In this document: positions 54,921 to 62,609 of the stretch, in pieces
Layout of the letters: each line of letters starts with the position of its first letter
Numbering within the stretch: the stretch's first letter is position 1
Assembly (NCBI RefSeq): GCF_014131735.1
Contig: NZ_CP039121.1
Location: 248,001-312,000, forward strand
Direction of reading: 5' to 3'
DNA length: 64,000 bases
DNA from: Lactiplantibacillus plantarum
Lineage (GTDB): Bacteria > Bacillota > Bacilli > Lactobacillales > Lactobacillaceae
Notes under the pieces: generated by a model
What the model was told of the DNA's origin: nothing
The model's input: only the letters and a program-made list of their open reading frames with translations
Databases searched by the model: none
Made by a program: the position numbers and the translations under genes

Positions 54921-55559
54921 TTAATACCAAGCAGGTTTGTCACCATCGGTATTAGGTTTGTTAACACCTAAAGACGTGCGAATGTTACTTGTGGGATCTT
55001 GGGTTAATTTAACGACGAGTGCCGCAATGCTCTTACGAGAAACTTCAGTTCCCTTAAACGGATCGTGTCGCTGGGTTATTTCGTAGTCGATTTCGTCCTT
55101 ATTAGTCAACCACGCAGGGCGAATGATTGTGTAGTCGAGATCGGAATTTTCTAGGACTTCAGCCGCGGCGTAGTAGCGCGTCAGGTAACTACCCAACGTT
55201 GCGTTGTTCCATTGACCGAACTTGCCGGGAACTTCGTCATAGATCCCTAAAGTTGAGATCCAAATGAGCCGTTTGAGGCCGCTGGTATGCATGGCTTTTA
55301 ACACTGTTTCAGCCTGCTGTTTGATGTTTTGACCAGCCAAATTAGCATAAACGACATCTTGTCCCGTCATCGCCTGGGTTAATTTGGCTTCATCAGTCGT
55401 GTCACCATCGATAATCGTCACCCGGTCAGATTGTTGGTCTGCGACCCGGCTACTATTACGTAAGTAAAGTGTCAAATTATCAGTTGTGTTGGCTAAAAAT
55501 TGCTGTTCGGCTAAACGAGCAATTTGGCCCGCAGCCCCTAAGATCAATACATTTGTCAT
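54921..55559 (-). CDS. NAD(P)-binding Rossmann-fold protein, NmrA/SDR-a5 type
   Basis: This 212-residue protein starts with the dinucleotide-binding GAAGQIARLAEQ (GxxGxxA, residues 8-19), then IIDGDTTDE, and the VYANLAGQ and LIWISTLGIYDEVPGKFG (in part) segments of atypical short-chain dehydrogenases. The Tyr/Lys catalytic pair of classical SDRs is not obvious. It could be an NAD(P)H-binding reductase or a redox sensor. The ATG has AGGAGGGG upstream. It is divergent from the Lys-rich small-protein gene. Confidence 0.85.
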   Translation of the reverse strand: MTNVLILGAAGQIARLAEQQFLANTTDNLTLYLRNSSRVADQQSDRVTIIDGDTTDEAKLTQAMTGQDVVYANLAGQNIKQQAETVLKAMHTSGLKRLIWISTLGIYDEVPGKFGQWNNATLGSYLTRYYAAAEVLENSDLDYTIIRPAWLTNKDEIDYEITQRHDPFKGTEVSRKSIAALVVKLTQDPTSNIRTSLGVNKPNTDGDKPAWY

Positions 55560-55723
55560 ATAATCCCCTCCTGAACATCTTAACTGTAAACTTAATTATT
55601 ACAGAATTCAAGTAAGCAGTTTCAAAAAAGTTAAGCAAATTTGTGCCACTTTTTGAATTTAGACTTATAATAAACATGTAGCGAAGTTGTACTTCGCTGT
55701 CCAAGATAAAAGAGGCGATAATC

Positions 55724-55867
55724 ATGGCACAAAAGCTTAGCAAGGAACAAAAAAAGGCTATGATTCAAAAAGCCGAAGAAGAACGTGCAAAGCATCCAAA
55801 GAAGAAGAGTGGCGTTTCCGGTTTCGAAACGATCGATGAAGATGCTAAAAAGTTATCTAATAACTAA
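55724..55867 (+). CDS. Lys/Glu-rich 47-residue protein
   Basis: This short frame encodes a highly charged 47-residue protein: MAQKLSKEQKKAMIQKAEEE in the first 20, then HPKKKSGVSGF and ETIDEDAKKLSNN. It is likely a single amphipathic helix followed by a short tail. Support for a real gene: AGAGG 8 nt before the ATG, a TATAAT promoter (55665-55670), a hairpin in the leader (GCGAAG/CTTCGC), and a rho-independent terminator right after it. No family is recognised; Lys-rich small proteins are often nucleic-acid or stress related, which is only a guess here. Confidence 0.75.
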   Translation: MAQKLSKEQKKAMIQKAEEERAKHPKKKSGVSGFETIDEDAKKLSNN

Positions 55868-55889
55868 TAATTAGCGTGATTCTTCAGTT

Positions 55890-55920
55890 AGGGCGAGACA
55901 TTGGTCGCGCCCTTTTATTT
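55890..55920 (+). terminator. Terminator of the 47-residue protein gene
   Basis: AGGGCG pairs with CGCCCT around an AGACATTGGTCG-type loop and is followed by TTTTATTTT. Confidence 0.78.
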
Positions 55921-56096
55921 TGTCCAAAATGAGTGCACGGGATCGCCTGGTGATGATTGACTGGTTCGAGCAAAATTGCAGTTGGCACGGAGACTGATGG
56001 TCGGTTGTTAGCAATGCTATGACAGCCATCCATTTGAATAGCTGTCACATCAGTCTTGCAGTATAATAGCGGTAATTAATGATGGGGGTGACGCAA

Positions 56097-56435
56097 ATGG
56101 ATCAATTTACAGCGTTTATGGCGCAGCTTGATAAGACGTTGGCACAAGAGCAATTATCGTCTACTGATCTGGTGTACGTGCCAGTAACCTTTAGCTTCCA
56201 TAATCAGCGCTTACAGGTTGCCATTAATATGCTCCAAACTTCATTTAATCAGGGTAATAATGTATTTGGGGTGCCTGATATTCTGGATCGAATCAGAATG
56301 TTGGTCGGTTTGGAATTAGCTGATCGCCCGCAGTCTCGCTGGCCTACGAAGATGACGACCCAGCAACTAACAATCACGCCACATAAAATGGTCAGGGTGA
56401 TCCCAGTTGATATGCGGGCATATCAAGTGGAGTGA
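56097..56435 (+). CDS. Hypothetical protein
   Basis: This 112-residue soluble protein is not recognised. It starts helical (FTAFMAQLDKTLAQEQ), then alternates hydrophobic residues (LVYVPVTFSF, LQVAINML) with a basic C-terminal third. The ATG of MDQFTAF is preceded by GGGGGTGA. The stop codon lies one base ahead of the CIRCE element of hsp20, so the two genes are close but separately controlled. Confidence 0.62.
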   Translation: MDQFTAFMAQLDKTLAQEQLSSTDLVYVPVTFSFHNQRLQVAINMLQTSFNQGNNVFGVPDILDRIRMLVGLELADRPQSRWPTKMTTQQLTITPHKMVRVIPVDMRAYQVE

Positions 56436-56436
56436 T

Positions 56437-56463
56437 TTAGCACTCTGATGCGGAGAGTGCTAA
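56437..56463. promoter_or_regulatory. CIRCE element (HrcA operator)
   Basis: TTAGCACTC and GAGTGCTAA flank a 9-nt spacer, an exact match to the CIRCE consensus. It lies about 70 bp before hsp20, so HrcA should repress that gene until heat stress. Confidence 0.95.
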
Positions 56464-56530
56464 ATTGTTGCAATCTTGATGAAAGTGCTTATTATTAATG
56501 ATGTAAACAAATTGAAAGGGTGATTTCATA

Positions 56531-56974
56531 ATGGCTAACGATATGATGAATTGGCACAATGATTTATTTGATCGGTTGAATGACTGGACTAAGATGGACG
56601 ATTTGGTTAATGGATTCGGTCGGACATTCTTAAATGCTGGTAGTCATGGGTCGGTCCTAAAGACTGATATTAAAGAAAATGACGATCAGTACACGATGAA
56701 AGTCGATGTTCCTGGAATCGATAAACAGAATATTGCCTTGAAGTATCGGGATGGCACATTATCGATTGCTGTAAAACGCGATAGTATTAGTGATGAAAGC
56801 GATAAAGATGGTAATATTATCGCGAGCGAACGTCAAACTGGTCGCTTTGGCCGGCAATATTCTTTACCCGACGTTGATGTTGACAAGATCGAAGCACGAT
56901 ATGAAAATGGGGTGTTGCAGTTAACTTTGCCAAAGAAGGCAGCTGCGGATACCCATCATATTGAAATTCAGTAA
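56531..56974 (+). CDS. hsp3: Small heat shock protein Hsp20
   Basis: This 147-residue holdase chaperone has a variable N-terminal arm, a central alpha-crystallin domain (about 42-135: VDVPGIDKQNIALKY, YENGVLQLTLPKK with the typical NGVLxLxLPK motif) and a short C-terminal tail. It binds unfolding proteins as an oligomer. The gene is downstream of an exact CIRCE element, so it belongs to the HrcA regulon. Synteny suggests it is the hsp3 gene of L. plantarum (one of three Hsp20 genes known there). The ATG has AAAGGGTGA 7 nt upstream. Confidence 0.94.
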   Translation: MANDMMNWHNDLFDRLNDWTKMDDLVNGFGRTFLNAGSHGSVLKTDIKENDDQYTMKVDVPGIDKQNIALKYRDGTLSIAVKRDSISDESDKDGNIIASERQTGRFGRQYSLPDVDVDKIEARYENGVLQLTLPKKAAADTHHIEIQ

Positions 56975-56982
56975 TGGTTTAT

Positions 56983-57021
56983 ATGACGACTTGCCGCGAT
57001 TGGTGGCAGGGCGTCTTTTTA
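56983..57021 (+). terminator. Terminator of hsp20
   Basis: GACGACTTGCC pairs with GGCAGGGCGTC (one mismatch and a G-T pair), followed by TTTTTATT. Confidence 0.82.
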
Positions 57022-57206
57022 TTGTATTTATAGTGGATGAAACGGTTACAAGAATTTGTAAATTTTTGATGAAATCTGGAGTCAGATACTCACATCTTTG
57101 CTGGATTTCTGGTACAATTTAATCCTATCGATATATCAATTGAACTGAATATTGATAATGATAGGATATGTTTGTTGTCGGATTTGTAAGAAAGTAGGAA
57201 TGCGTG

Positions 57207-57713
57207 ATGACGGAAGGTTTTAGACCGAGTCACCCTAAGATTGAGATTGACGATGACCCTGGAATACGGGCTCAAATCGAAGCTTTGACTGGTGAACTCT
57301 CACAACAACAATTGGCTAAATGGGCGTTAATTATCGCCAAGAAAGCCTTGCAGTATGTTGATAACCAACAGAAATATGATCGACAATTGCGACTCGCAAT
57401 TGATGCTAATGAATTGTGGCAAGTTAATCTTGTTAGTGGCTACCAGGTACGGCAGGCACTGACAAGATTGACTAAGTTAAGTGCAACGACGACGAGTTCC
57501 ATTGGCGCGGCGGCACTGGACTGCGTTCGCTGGGCCGTAGCTTCCGCAGATGCGGATGAAAATGCGCTGCGGGCCTCGGACCAAGCAATTAAATTGGTTA
57601 ATTTAACGCAACCAAATGACATGGTTGCGGTCACTGCCGAGCGTCAGTGGCAGTACGATCAGTTAGCTGGATTAGCAGCTAACATTCAGCAGGGGTTACG
57701 CCGTATGCTATAA
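57207..57713 (+). CDS. Imm5-like putative immunity protein
   Basis: This 168-residue protein is all-helical with Ala-rich repeats: LAKWALIIAKKALQYVD (about 37-53), LDCVRWAVASADADENALRA (in part) and ALTRLTKL. The spacing resembles the Imm5 family, small helical proteins that protect against polymorphic toxins. No toxin gene is adjacent, so it may be an orphan immunity protein or have another role. The ATG has AGGA 7 nt upstream. Confidence 0.6.
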   Translation: MTEGFRPSHPKIEIDDDPGIRAQIEALTGELSQQQLAKWALIIAKKALQYVDNQQKYDRQLRLAIDANELWQVNLVSGYQVRQALTRLTKLSATTTSSIGAAALDCVRWAVASADADENALRASDQAIKLVNLTQPNDMVAVTAERQWQYDQLAGLAANIQQGLRRML

Positions 57714-57747
57714 TCTTCACAGAGATTAAATTAGGTGGGGATATTTT

Positions 57748-58113
57748 ATGGCAACGGTACATGCAGAAGCAAAGGCGGAGTTGTTACGTCAGTATCAAGA
57801 AATTGTAACGAAGTATTTAACGAATATTTCGGAAACAGTGGACGTGAAGGCGCATTTTGAATTAAAAAACGAACCAGGATTTAATTATTTTGTGGATTAT
57901 TTGTTTTTAGCCAATGTTTGTTACCAAGCGAGTCTGGATATTTTGAATAATGAAGATCAAAAATATCCAGATATTAATAAGCGGCTAGCAGCGGTCATCT
58001 TAAAATACCCCGAGTATTTGACATTGGCCGTTTTCAATGCCGATTTCCAGGATGAAAGTGTGACGGATCACTACGAAAAAACACTCGTAGATTTGGCTAA
58101 CACTTTGGATTAA
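57748..58113 (+). CDS. Hypothetical protein
   Basis: This 121-residue soluble protein is not recognised. It is rich in aromatic residues in the middle (GFNYFVDYLFLANVCYQ) and acidic at the end. The ATG has AGGTGGGG 8 nt upstream. It lies 34 nt after the Imm5-like gene and may share its transcript; a terminator hairpin follows. Confidence 0.6.
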   Translation: MATVHAEAKAELLRQYQEIVTKYLTNISETVDVKAHFELKNEPGFNYFVDYLFLANVCYQASLDILNNEDQKYPDINKRLAAVILKYPEYLTLAVFNADFQDESVTDHYEKTLVDLANTLD

Positions 58114-58122
58114 TTTGTAAAT

Positions 58123-58169
58123 AAGGTGGTCACGAACTTCGGATAGACGAAGCCTCGTGGCCTTTTTTG
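58123..58169 (+). terminator. Terminator ahead of mutY
   Basis: GGTCACGAACTTCG and CGAAGCCTCGTGGCC pair with one internal mismatch, followed by TTTTTT. The mutY ribosome site begins just after. Confidence 0.8.
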
Positions 58170-58180
58170 GAGGGTTAGTA

Positions 58181-59281
58181 ATGATTGAATGGGATGCGGC
58201 AACAATTAAAGATTTTCAGACGACGCTATTAGATTGGTTTGATCACGAAGGCCGCGATTTACCATGGCGACATGACCATGAGCCTTACCACGTCTGGGTC
58301 TCTGAAATTATGTTACAGCAGACGCAGGTTCAAACTGTGATTCCTTATTATCAGCGCTTTATGGCACTTTTTCCAACGGTAGCGGACCTAGCTGCCGCAC
58401 CTGAGTCACAGTTGTTAAAGGCGTGGGAGGGCCTGGGTTATTATTCACGTGTCCGCAACATGCAACGGTGTGCCAAACAATTGTTAACCGATTACGATGC
58501 ACAGTGGCCTCAAACTGCCGCTGAGCTGACGGAGTTGATTGGGATTGGCCCGTACACTGCAGGAGCGATTGCCAGCATTGCGTTCAATGAACCAGTTCCA
58601 GCTGTGGATGGTAATGCCTATCGCGTCTTTAGCCGGTTGCTCAAGATTGATGCGGATATTGCGAAGCCCCAGACCCGCGCTGTTTTTGAACGGGTAATCA
58701 GTCAGATTATTTCACAAGAGCGACCTGGAGATTTTAACCAGGCGATTATGGACCTCGGTTCAAGCTACATGACAGCGCGGCAACCAGATACGGCTCATTC
58801 GCCGGTCAAACGCTTTAATCAAGCTTATTTGGATGGGGATGAGTTAGCCTATCCGGTCAAGACGAAGAAACCGCGGCCCAAGCCGGTTGCTTACGTGGCG
58901 GTATTAGCTAAGATGCAGGATCAGTGGTTGATGACGAAGCGACCGAGTAACGGGATGTTGGCTAATTTATGGACGGTTCCCTTGATTCCGATTGCAGATT
59001 TAGACTTAGATGATGATTACCAACCTGAAGAACTAGTTACGGCGGTAGAAAATTATTTTAAACGTGAATATCAGCTCCAGCTAACGGCCCATTATCTGAC
59101 CGGCCGCCCTGTGACCCATACGTTTACGCATCAGAAGTGGACCATTCAAGGTTTGAGTGGTCAAGTTGGTTTAAGTGACTTAGCCTACTTTGCTGGTCAG
59201 ACTTTTACGTTGATTGAGCGGCAGAAACTTCCAATGCCTAAGGTTCAAGAAAAAATTTTTGCACGCTATTCAATTGATTAA
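58181..59281 (+). CDS. mutY: A/G-specific adenine DNA glycosylase, clusterless
   Basis: This 366-residue repair enzyme removes adenine paired with 8-oxoguanine. The N-terminal HhH-GPD domain has the catalytic Glu in SEIMLQQTQ (about 38), the hairpin ELIGIGPYTAGAIAS (about 113-127) and the Asp of PAVDGNAYR (about 139). A C-terminal NUDT-like domain (about 230-360) reads the 8-oxoG. The four Cys that bind a 4Fe-4S cluster are absent: the region after MDLGSSYMTARQPDTAHS has no Cys. Clusterless MutY is known from lactobacilli. The ATG of MIEWD has GGAGGG upstream. Confidence 0.93.
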   Translation: MIEWDAATIKDFQTTLLDWFDHEGRDLPWRHDHEPYHVWVSEIMLQQTQVQTVIPYYQRFMALFPTVADLAAAPESQLLKAWEGLGYYSRVRNMQRCAKQLLTDYDAQWPQTAAELTELIGIGPYTAGAIASIAFNEPVPAVDGNAYRVFSRLLKIDADIAKPQTRAVFERVISQIISQERPGDFNQAIMDLGSSYMTARQPDTAHSPVKRFNQAYLDGDELAYPVKTKKPRPKPVAYVAVLAKMQDQWLMTKRPSNGMLANLWTVPLIPIADLDLDDDYQPEELVTAVENYFKREYQLQLTAHYLTGRPVTHTFTHQKWTIQGLSGQVGLSDLAYFAGQTFTLIERQKLPMPKVQEKIFARYSID

Positions 59282-59370
59282 TTCAGTCAACATTAAATAC
59301 TTTTCACCCTTCAGATGTGCTATGGTTGTGGTAGAATATAGCAAATCAATATTGTGACGGAGGGTCGCGC

Positions 59371-59694
59371 ATGTTAAATGTATTTGATATCGTTAAGTTA
59401 ACAAAGATAGACCATAAAGAAGTCGACAGTAATCAAGTGGTTGTTACAGATGGTAACGGTAAGCCCAATGCGATTTTGACAGAATTATTGAATGATGTTG
59501 TGGGAAATATGCGGATCTTTATTAACATGGAAGATGTTTATTCGGTCGATGACTTAATGCGCGCATTGGCCGCCCATACGCCATTGCCACAAGATGTCTT
59601 AGAAGAATATGAAAAGGTATTGCGGGAACCGATTTATAACATTAATTTTGTGCCGAAAAGGGGCCAAGTTGAAGTTGTGATCGGTGAAGGCTAA
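59371..59694 (+). CDS. Hypothetical protein
   Basis: This 107-residue acidic protein is not recognised. It has alternating hydrophobic strands (FDIVKLTKI, VVVTDGNG, VEVVIGEG at the end) and a helix (VDDLMRALAAH). No membrane segment. The ATG has ACGGAGGG 8 nt upstream, and a terminator follows it. It lies 89 nt after mutY. Confidence 0.6.
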   Translation: MLNVFDIVKLTKIDHKEVDSNQVVVTDGNGKPNAILTELLNDVVGNMRIFINMEDVYSVDDLMRALAAHTPLPQDVLEEYEKVLREPIYNINFVPKRGQVEVVIGEG

Positions 59695-59741
59695 CGTGAT
59701 TGTCATAATCATGATAAGATGTTAGTCAACTCATTGTGATG

Positions 59742-59777
59742 AAAATCAGGGCCATTCGTGGGACCTGATTTTTTTGT
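59742..59777 (+). terminator. Terminator after the gene downstream of mutY
   Basis: AAATCAGG(G) pairs with (A)CCTGATTT, followed by TTTTT. Confidence 0.85.
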
Positions 59778-59963
59778 GCTGAATTGATGATAGTGGCTGT
59801 CACGAGGACTGATCAATATGTGGTTGCGGGAAAGTGTTGGTTCAATTTAACGATACCGGCACCTGCGTTATAATGGAGTCAACTTATGGTCATGAAATGT
59901 GATAGGTTATTGTAAATGGTCATAGATTGTTTACCGCATCGTACGATAGGAGGAGTGCTCATT

Positions 59964-60338
59964 ATGCAATTAAAATTAGAACGGATTTACACGAAACCAG
60001 TTGATACGGATGGTTATCGGGTGTTGGTAGATCGCTTGTGGCCCCGGGGTATTTCGAAGGTTAACGCTCAGTTGGACAATTGGGTAAAGGAAATTGGCCC
60101 GTCGACCACGTTACGTAAGTGGTTCAATCATGAACCGGCGAAATATCCCGAATTTGTCGAGCGTTACCGGGCTGAATTGGATGAGAATCCCCTGACGGCC
60201 AGCTTTATTAGTCAAGTTGCTGAACAACTGACGAAGACGAATGTGATCTTATTGTTCGGTGCCAAGGACGAACAACATAATCAGGCAGTGGTACTGCGTG
60301 ATTACCTGAAGGATAGTGGTCAATTACCAACCGCTTAA
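59964..60338 (+). CDS. DUF488 family protein
   Basis: This 124-residue protein matches DUF488: the RIYTKP start, the signature YRVLVDRLWPRGISK (about 14-28), KWFNHEPAKYPEF and LLFGAKDEQHNQA near the end. The reaction is unknown; a nucleotide or tRNA-related role has been suggested for the family. The ATG has AGGAGG 10 nt upstream. It is a single gene. Confidence 0.85.
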   Translation: MQLKLERIYTKPVDTDGYRVLVDRLWPRGISKVNAQLDNWVKEIGPSTTLRKWFNHEPAKYPEFVERYRAELDENPLTASFISQVAEQLTKTNVILLFGAKDEQHNQAVVLRDYLKDSGQLPTA

Positions 60339-60545
60339 TATAAATTGCGTAATATTGGTATAGATGAAATTGGGATTAGACCTGCAATAAACTGCGACCA
60401 TCAAATTATTTTAATTATTTTTTGAAAACGCTAGCAATTAGCTGCGAATTTTGCTATGATTATGTTGTTAATTAATGACGTCAACTATTACAGTGCACAA
60501 TAATGGGGGCTGCATTGTTAGGCAAGCAAGATTGGGGATAATTTT

Positions 60546-60950
60546 ATGATAAACTTATGTGTGTTACCAAGTACCGCAAGTTGTCGCAAGGCCCACCGGT
60601 GGTTACTCGAACACCGGATCCCGTTTCATGAACGTAATATGAATGCACAGCCGTTAACGGAGACTGAAATCAAGCACCTGCTACAGTACACGTACAATGG
60701 CATTGATGATTTGATCAGTACTAAGTCCAATGCTTATCACCAACTGAGTAAGACGACACCGATTGAAGATATGCCATTAAGCGAAGCTGTTCGGGTATTA
60801 AGCCAAACACCGCAATTATTGCGGCGGCCAATTATTTTTGACGATCACCGACTTCTGTGCGGCTTTAACCAAGATGAGATTCGGATGTTTATTCCACGTG
60901 AACAGCGCGTACTCAAGATGCAAGCAATGTCAGAACATCAGATGGCTTAA
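60546..60950 (+). CDS. Spx/ArsC-family regulator lacking one redox Cys
   Basis: This 134-residue protein has the thioredoxin-like Spx fold. Spx contacts the alpha subunit of RNA polymerase to redirect transcription under thiol stress. The usual CxxC near residues 10-13 is here T10-A-S-C13, so only one redox Cys remains. RRPIIFDDHRLLCGFNQDEIR (in part, about 92-112) matches the rest. It may be a regulator that does not form the disulfide, like some Spx paralogues. The ATG has GGGGATA upstream. Confidence 0.88.
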   Translation: MINLCVLPSTASCRKAHRWLLEHRIPFHERNMNAQPLTETEIKHLLQYTYNGIDDLISTKSNAYHQLSKTTPIEDMPLSEAVRVLSQTPQLLRRPIIFDDHRLLCGFNQDEIRMFIPREQRVLKMQAMSEHQMA

Positions 60951-61081
60951 AATGATCGGCTTATGAGTTGATGCCGTGTTTTTGGGGCGAAACATTATAA
61001 AACAGTACTACTTACTTGCCAGTATAAACTGATTGGCACAGTTAAGCGGTGCTGTTTTGTGTGTAAATTGACAAATTACAG

Positions 61082-61109
61082 CTATTTAGTTAGTATACTA
61101 ACTAAATAG
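61082..61109. promoter_or_regulatory. 28-bp perfect palindrome, likely MarR operator
   Basis: CTATTTAGTTAGTA is followed directly by its exact complement, with no spacer. It lies 11 bp before the MarR-family ATG and touches the ribosome site. Autorepression of the MarR-NmrA operon is the natural reading. Confidence 0.85.
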
Positions 61110-61120
61110 TGGAGGATGAA

Positions 61121-61540
61121 ATGGATAATATTGGTTATTTACTAATGCAGTTTTCCAAACAGTTACGTTATCAGCTAAATCAACGGCTAATTGCTAACGG
61201 ATTGACGATTCAACAATGGGCTGTGATGCAACAAATCAGTCTTTGGGTCGAAAGAACGGCGCAACAGCCGACTGCCAACCAGCTGTGCCACGTTCTCGAT
61301 ATGGACCGGCCGACGATGTCAGGAATTCTTCGACGCTTAGCTGCCAAGCGATTGGTTGAACAGGAAGTTAATCCAGCGGACCAGCGAGCAAAGCTACTAC
61401 GCTTGACCCAAGTTGGCATACAAGAATTGCAGGCCGGCCAGCGTATTAGCGATCAGGTTGTTGCGACGGGGCTTCAGAAATTGACGGCTGCTGAAAAACA
61501 GTCTTTAAGACAACTGTTAAAAAAACTAGGGAGCAATTAA
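61121..61540 (+). CDS. MarR-family transcriptional regulator
   Basis: This 139-residue protein has the MarR winged helix: QQWAVMQQISLWVE, TANQLCHVLDMDRPTMSGILR (in part, about 47-75) and the wing DQRAKLLRLT. It is first in an operon with an NmrA-type protein gene 4 nt downstream. The 28-bp palindrome just upstream is likely its operator. The ATG is chosen because GGAGGA lies 4 nt before; a GTG four codons earlier lies within that site. Confidence 0.9.
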   Translation: MDNIGYLLMQFSKQLRYQLNQRLIANGLTIQQWAVMQQISLWVERTAQQPTANQLCHVLDMDRPTMSGILRRLAAKRLVEQEVNPADQRAKLLRLTQVGIQELQAGQRISDQVVATGLQKLTAAEKQSLRQLLKKLGSN

Positions 61541-61544
61541 TAAA

Positions 61545-62405
61545 ATGAAAATACTGGTGATAGGTGGGACGGGAAATATTGGCTTACCGTTAATTCAATA
61601 TCTAGATCAACAGGTGGGGGTGCAAGTTGTTGCTGGTGCCCACAACTTACATAAAGACGAGCAACTATTGGCTGCGTATCCGAACGTCGAAATTCGACGT
61701 TTTGATTTTTTAGACGAGACGACCTTTGATGCGGCGTTACGGGGAATCCAAAAGGTGTTTTTCGTGCGGCCACCACAACTTGCTAAACCCAAGCAAGATA
61801 TGTGGCCCTTCCTAAAATGCTTACAAGCACACCACATTGAGCAGGTCGTATTTGTTTCGTTGATGGGTGTTGAGCATAATCCAATGACGCCACATCATCA
61901 AATCGAGCAGATGATCGAACAGTTACAGTTACCGTACACATTCATTCGACCGAGCTTCTTTATGCAAAATTTGAATACCACGCATCGCGTCGACATTCAG
62001 CAAAATCACGATTTGTTTATCCCAGCCGGGCGGTCGAAGACGAGTTTTATTGATACACGTGATATTGGTGAGATTGCGGGCGTGGCGTTACTAGATACAC
62101 AATATTTACAACAGAAATTGACTGTGACTGGTCCAGAAGCGTTGACTTATCAGCAAATTGCGGCGCTAATGACTGAATCCTTTGGTCACCCGGTAACGTA
62201 TCATCGACCGAGCTTATGGCGGTTTCGCCGCGTGATGTTGAAGCGGGGAATCAAGAAGGACTATGTTAATGTTATGGTAATGCTGTATTTGATTACCCAG
62301 TTGGGCAACGCTAAACGCGTGACCGATACGGCTGAAAAAGTGCTGGGTCACGCCCCGCATACGATGACAACTTACTTACGAGATTATGCAGATCAGTTAC
62401 AGTAG
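61545..62405 (+). CDS. NmrA-family NAD(P)-binding protein
   Basis: This 286-residue atypical short-chain dehydrogenase has GGTGNIGLPLIQYLD (GxxGxxG, residues 7-21), then IRRFDFLDE, VFFVRPPQL and the FVSLMGVEHNPMTPHHQIEQMI (in part) region. It resembles NmrA and quinone-reductase-2-like sensors such as QorB. Paired with a MarR regulator, it may detoxify quinones or electrophiles that the regulator senses. It starts 4 nt after the MarR stop. A terminator follows. Confidence 0.88.
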   Translation: MKILVIGGTGNIGLPLIQYLDQQVGVQVVAGAHNLHKDEQLLAAYPNVEIRRFDFLDETTFDAALRGIQKVFFVRPPQLAKPKQDMWPFLKCLQAHHIEQVVFVSLMGVEHNPMTPHHQIEQMIEQLQLPYTFIRPSFFMQNLNTTHRVDIQQNHDLFIPAGRSKTSFIDTRDIGEIAGVALLDTQYLQQKLTVTGPEALTYQQIAALMTESFGHPVTYHRPSLWRFRRVMLKRGIKKDYVNVMVMLYLITQLGNAKRVTDTAEKVLGHAPHTMTTYLRDYADQLQ

Positions 62406-62470
62406 TTAGGTCGAGGAGTAGGCATGTCATTTGGCAGTTGTGGGTTAATTTAGTGGTGAGCATGGTCAAC

Positions 62471-62508
62471 AAAAAAACAGTTACCTCATTTTGAAGTAAC
62501 TGTTTTTT
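62471..62508. terminator. Terminator of the MarR-NmrA operon
   Basis: AAAAACAGTTACTC... type hairpin: AACAGTTAC pairs with GTAACTGTT, followed by TTTT. A/T runs on both sides also suit the convergent PgpA-like gene. Confidence 0.88.
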
Positions 62509-62609
62509 AGCGGACATATCCAGTACAGACTAGCTAATTCAAGCAAACAGGCATTGAAGTAGGATGCCTGCTGATTTTTATAAGCGATAACGACTAGCAA
62601 ATACAATGC

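Noticed and set aside
55480..55743. 87-codon minus-strand frame upstream of the Rossmann-fold gene
   Set aside because: It overlaps that gene in another frame and covers the promoter of the 47-residue protein gene; no ribosome site.
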